Shown: positions 29,617 through 31,254 of the stretch, piece by piece
Numbering within the stretch: the first letter of the stretch is position 1
Layout: every line of letters begins with the position of its first letter
Virus record (IMG/VR): IMGVR_UViG_3300013122_000012
Location: 1 to 31,254 of that record
DNA from: a virus
Length of the DNA stretch: 31,254 nt
Strand: one strand, 5' to 3'
Notes under the pieces: model-generated
Seen by the model: the letters and a program-made list of their open reading frames with translations, nothing else
Databases searched by the model: none
What the model was told of the DNA's origin: nothing
Translations under genes and position numbers: made by a program

Positions 29617-30495
29617 TTAAATATCTAATCCCGAAATTTCCTTGAATACCTTTTTATTAAAGTTTTTCAACCCTTCGATTTCCTGCAATTTCTTTTTCGG
29701 CACATTCGCCCAGGCCTCTTTGTAAGTAAAGGTCTTGAGATAACCGCCTGTTGTTTTGTAAGTAGGATTGTCGGCTTTCTCCTTCTCAGTCATTTCGCTT
29801 TCGGCAATCCATTTCTCTAAATCAAAGTATTGCCAAAGACCTAACTCATAAACCTTTTGGGCTTCTTCTTCCGTGCAGGGTTTATTGAAAAGGAAATACA
29901 TTTTTTTAGATGAGAAGTGTCCGATAATACAGCCGCTATTCCCGTCGCCGCTATTCCTGTTGCCGCTATTCCCGTTGCCGCTATTCCATTTGCCGCTATT
30001 CCCGTCGCCGCTATTCCCGTCGCCGCTATTCCTGTCGCCGCTATTCCCGTCGCCGCTATTCCATTTGCCGCTATTCCTGTCGCCGCTATTCCCGTCGCCG
30101 CTATTCCTGTTGCCGCTATTCCCGTTGCCGCTATTCCCGTTGCCGCTATTCCCGTCGCCGCTATTCCTGTTGCCGCTATTTTTATTATATAAATTTCTCA
30201 TAAGCACGATGTCCTTGTCTTTCAGATACTTTTCCAAAACTTCCTTGACTTTCTTTCTGTCGTCTTTGGCTACCAGACTATCGGGAGTGATTTCTTTTGT
30301 GTCAGGATTATACTCCCACTTATTCCAGTTATCTTCCTGTTCGGCGGTCAACCCGATAAAATGGGCAATAGAGGTATGGCTGTTCCATTCATAATTTTTC
30401 GGATTACCTTTAGCCGTTTCGTTAATAATGTCCTCTAATTTGAAAAACGCTACCTTATCCTCTCCATTACTGATTGCTGATGCAAATTTGCACAT
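29617..30495 (-). CDS. Pentapeptide-type NSG-repeat phage protein
   Basis: 292 residues behind a perfect AGGAGG. Residues 1-107 (MCKFASAIS..., with SHTSIAHFIGL) are an N-terminal domain also found in the gene at the window ends. Residues about 108-190 are 17 NSG units spaced every five residues, with only Asn, Asp or Lys then Arg, Gly or Trp in the two variable places. This should form a right-handed beta helix. The C-terminal about 100 residues (FNKPCTEEEAQKVYELGLW, TTGGYLKTFTYKEAW, then LKNFNKKVFKEISG) form a domain that recurs in phage proteins of this type. The function is unknown. Confidence 0.75.
   Translation of the reverse strand: MCKFASAISNGEDKVAFFKLEDIINETAKGNPKNYEWNSHTSIAHFIGLTAEQEDNWNKWEYNPDTKEITPDSLVAKDDRKKVKEVLEKYLKDKDIVLMRNLYNKNSGNRNSGDGNSGNGNSGNGNSGNRNSGDGNSGDRNSGKWNSGDGNSGDRNSGDGNSGDGNSGKWNSGNGNSGNRNSGDGNSGCIIGHFSSKKMYFLFNKPCTEEEAQKVYELGLWQYFDLEKWIAESEMTEKEKADNPTYKTTGGYLKTFTYKEAWANVPKKKLQEIEGLKNFNKKVFKEISGLDI
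29932..30180. repeat. 15-bp coding tandem repeat (NSGxx)
   Basis: Sixteen and a half in-frame 15-bp units. Ser and Gly codons are invariant (AGC GGC). Variation is confined to codon 4 (AAC, GAC or AAA) and codon 5 (AGG, GGG or TGG). Confidence 0.9.
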
Positions 30496-30521
30496 CTTGT
30501 TCCTCCTTTTTGATTACTCAT

Positions 30522-30644
30522 CTAATTCCTTGAAAAACAATAATTATGTTGTTTTCCAATACGACCATCTCTATGTTGTTCACAACAATAGTGATTTTCT
30601 TCCCACCATAAATCTTGCCAAAATTCTTTGATTTTTTTAAACAT
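30522..30644 (-). CDS. Small Cys/His/Trp-rich protein
   Basis: A 40-residue ORF behind AGGAAAGAATAGGA. WQDLWWEENHYCCEQHRDGR then KQHNYCF gives three Cys and three His in a short span, which may bind zinc. It lies between the two repeat-protein genes, in a gap that otherwise shows no gene. Confidence 0.45.
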   Translation of the reverse strand: MFKKIKEFWQDLWWEENHYCCEQHRDGRIGKQHNYCFSRN

Positions 30645-30699
30645 TCCTATTCTTTCCTACCAGGGAAAATTCTTGTGCTGGCATATGAACCCTTTGATT

Positions 30700-31254
30700 T
30701 TACGCTTGCGTTTCTTTTTGGGCATTTTCATCTTTAATCAATACTATTGCTTCTTTACGGTTGATTTTTCGTAATACCTTAAATTTTGAGGTTCGGAATT
30801 TTCCATCAGTAAAATAAGGCACGATTAAATCCTTGGTATCAAATTCTACTTCAATAAATTCATCTGCGTCTTTGCTATCTTTCAAACACCAATTAAGCGT
30901 AGCGCAATTACCACCTTTACCGCAGAGTTCATTTTTATCTTTGTCCAAATCATCAAATTTATAAGTTTTTCCGACTTCATATTCTTTATGTTGATATGGG
31001 GATTTTCCGTATTTGAGATATTTCCAAGCCCTTAATTTAAGATTTGGTTGTAAGGTAAGCAGATAATAAAGGTCGGTATATAAAATCGGTTCATCATATT
31101 TTGCGCCCTCAAGATTTGCGCCCCCAAGATATGCGCCCCCAAGATATGCGCCCTCAAGATTTGCGCCCTCAAGATTTGCGCCCCCAAGATTTGCGCCCTC
31201 AAGATTTGCGCCCCCAAGATTTGCGCCCTCAAGATTTGCGCCCCCAAGATATGC
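30700..31254 (-). CDS. Pentapeptide-repeat protein, C-terminal part (enters from the right edge)
   Basis: The true frame starts at 31254 and runs 184 codons to a stop at 30700. Ten A(N/Y)L(G/E)G units (31254-31105) are followed by YDEPILYTDLYYLLT. Then comes a DUF7666-like end (LRAWKYLKYGKSPYQHKEYE, VGKTYKFDD, ADEFIEVEF, KFKVLRKI) with a Cys pair at LCGKGGNC. It is in frame with the ORF at 318-1 across the window ends. The combined protein would have an N-domain, ten pentapeptides and this C-domain, the same plan as the NSG-repeat gene. The function is unknown. Confidence 0.75.
   Translation of the reverse strand, partial: AYLGGANLEGANLGGANLEGANLGGANLEGANLEGAYLGGAYLGGANLEGAKYDEPILYTDLYYLLTLQPNLKLRAWKYLKYGKSPYQHKEYEVGKTYKFDDLDKDKNELCGKGGNCATLNWCLKDSKDADEFIEVEFDTKDLIVPYFTDGKFRTSKFKVLRKINRKEAIVLIKDENAQKETQA
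31105..31254. repeat. 15-bp coding tandem repeat (pentapeptide A-N/Y-L-G/E-G)
   Basis: Ten perfect-length 15-bp units reach the window edge. On the minus strand each reads GCA (AAT or TAT) CTT (GGG or GAG) GGC. Assemblies often break at such arrays, which fits the contig ending here. Confidence 0.9.

Noticed and set aside
29873-30394. Two long plus-strand ORFs (AAIPV and LPLFP repeats)
   Set aside because: These are mirror readings of the 15-bp NSG repeat. They have no ribosome sites, and the minus frame has conserved flanking domains.
31032-31247. Minus-strand ORF reading MGAQILRAQILG...
   Set aside because: It is a shifted frame of the pentapeptide repeats. The A(N/Y)L(G/E)G frame continues in frame to 30700 and matches a known repeat type.
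29932-31254. Repeats as possible CRISPR arrays
   Set aside because: The units are 15 bp, contiguous and in coding frame, with no spacers. No cas genes are present.
1-31254. tRNA or rRNA genes
   Set aside because: No T-arm-like motif with matching acceptor stem was seen. A covariance-model search was not possible here.

Overview
The window is a bacteriophage genome. Almost every gene lies on the minus strand, so the reading order is from high to low coordinates. Genes are packed with ATGA, GTGA and TAATG stop-start overlaps and mostly have AGGAG-type ribosome binding sites. The structural set is: small and large terminase (the large one split by an intein), P22-like portal, scaffold, N4-gp56-like major capsid protein, adaptor, a very large tail protein with carbohydrate-binding-type modules, and three glycine- or helix-rich internal (ejection) proteins. 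No tape measure, sheath or long tail-tube gene is visible, so I infer a short-tailed (podovirus-like) virion. The promoters fit the sigma-70 consensus and one lipoprotein has a good lipobox, which suggests a bacterial host, probably Gram-negative. The host is not identifiable from sequence alone. The two window ends join in frame inside one pentapeptide-repeat gene (bases 318-1, then 31254-30700). The window is therefore probably a complete circular or circularly permuted genome of about 31.25 kb.

Layout in transcription order. 1831-465: small regulators (HTH, ribbon-helix-helix, HTH) behind tandem sigma-70 promoters, then an orphan promoter with a short candidate RNA and three terminators. 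318-1 and 31254-29101: pentapeptide-repeat proteins and small membrane proteins. 28946-27695: a diversity-generating-retroelement (DGR) style locus. It has two DUF1566/C-type-lectin-like proteins whose last 88 bp are near-identical and differ only in the way adenine mutagenesis would leave, followed by a half-length Avd. 27673-25862: tiny Cys-rich or membrane proteins and an HNH nuclease. 25819-19570: terminase and portal module. 19547-19501: strong terminator. 19476-16595: scaffold, capsid and two secreted paralogues. 16595-14998: a small membrane protein and a TMTC-like membrane glycosyltransferase with TPRs. 15005-5454: adaptor, tail and ejection proteins, interrupted by one plus-strand lipoprotein with its own consensus promoter. 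5457-3297: coiled-coil, membrane, zinc-ribbon and NlpC/P60-like genes that look like a lysis/envelope cassette. 3287-1715: metallophosphoesterase, TSCPD protein and small genes.

The most unusual points are these. (1) The DGR-like variable-region pair has a truncated Avd and no reverse transcriptase or template repeat that I can find. (2) A TMTC-like O-glycosyltransferase sits in the late operon next to two secreted Ser/Thr-rich proteins. (3) The terminase carries an intein. (4) A surface-type module is inserted in the major capsid protein. (5) No polymerase, helicase, primase or integrase is recognisable, so replication would depend on the host.
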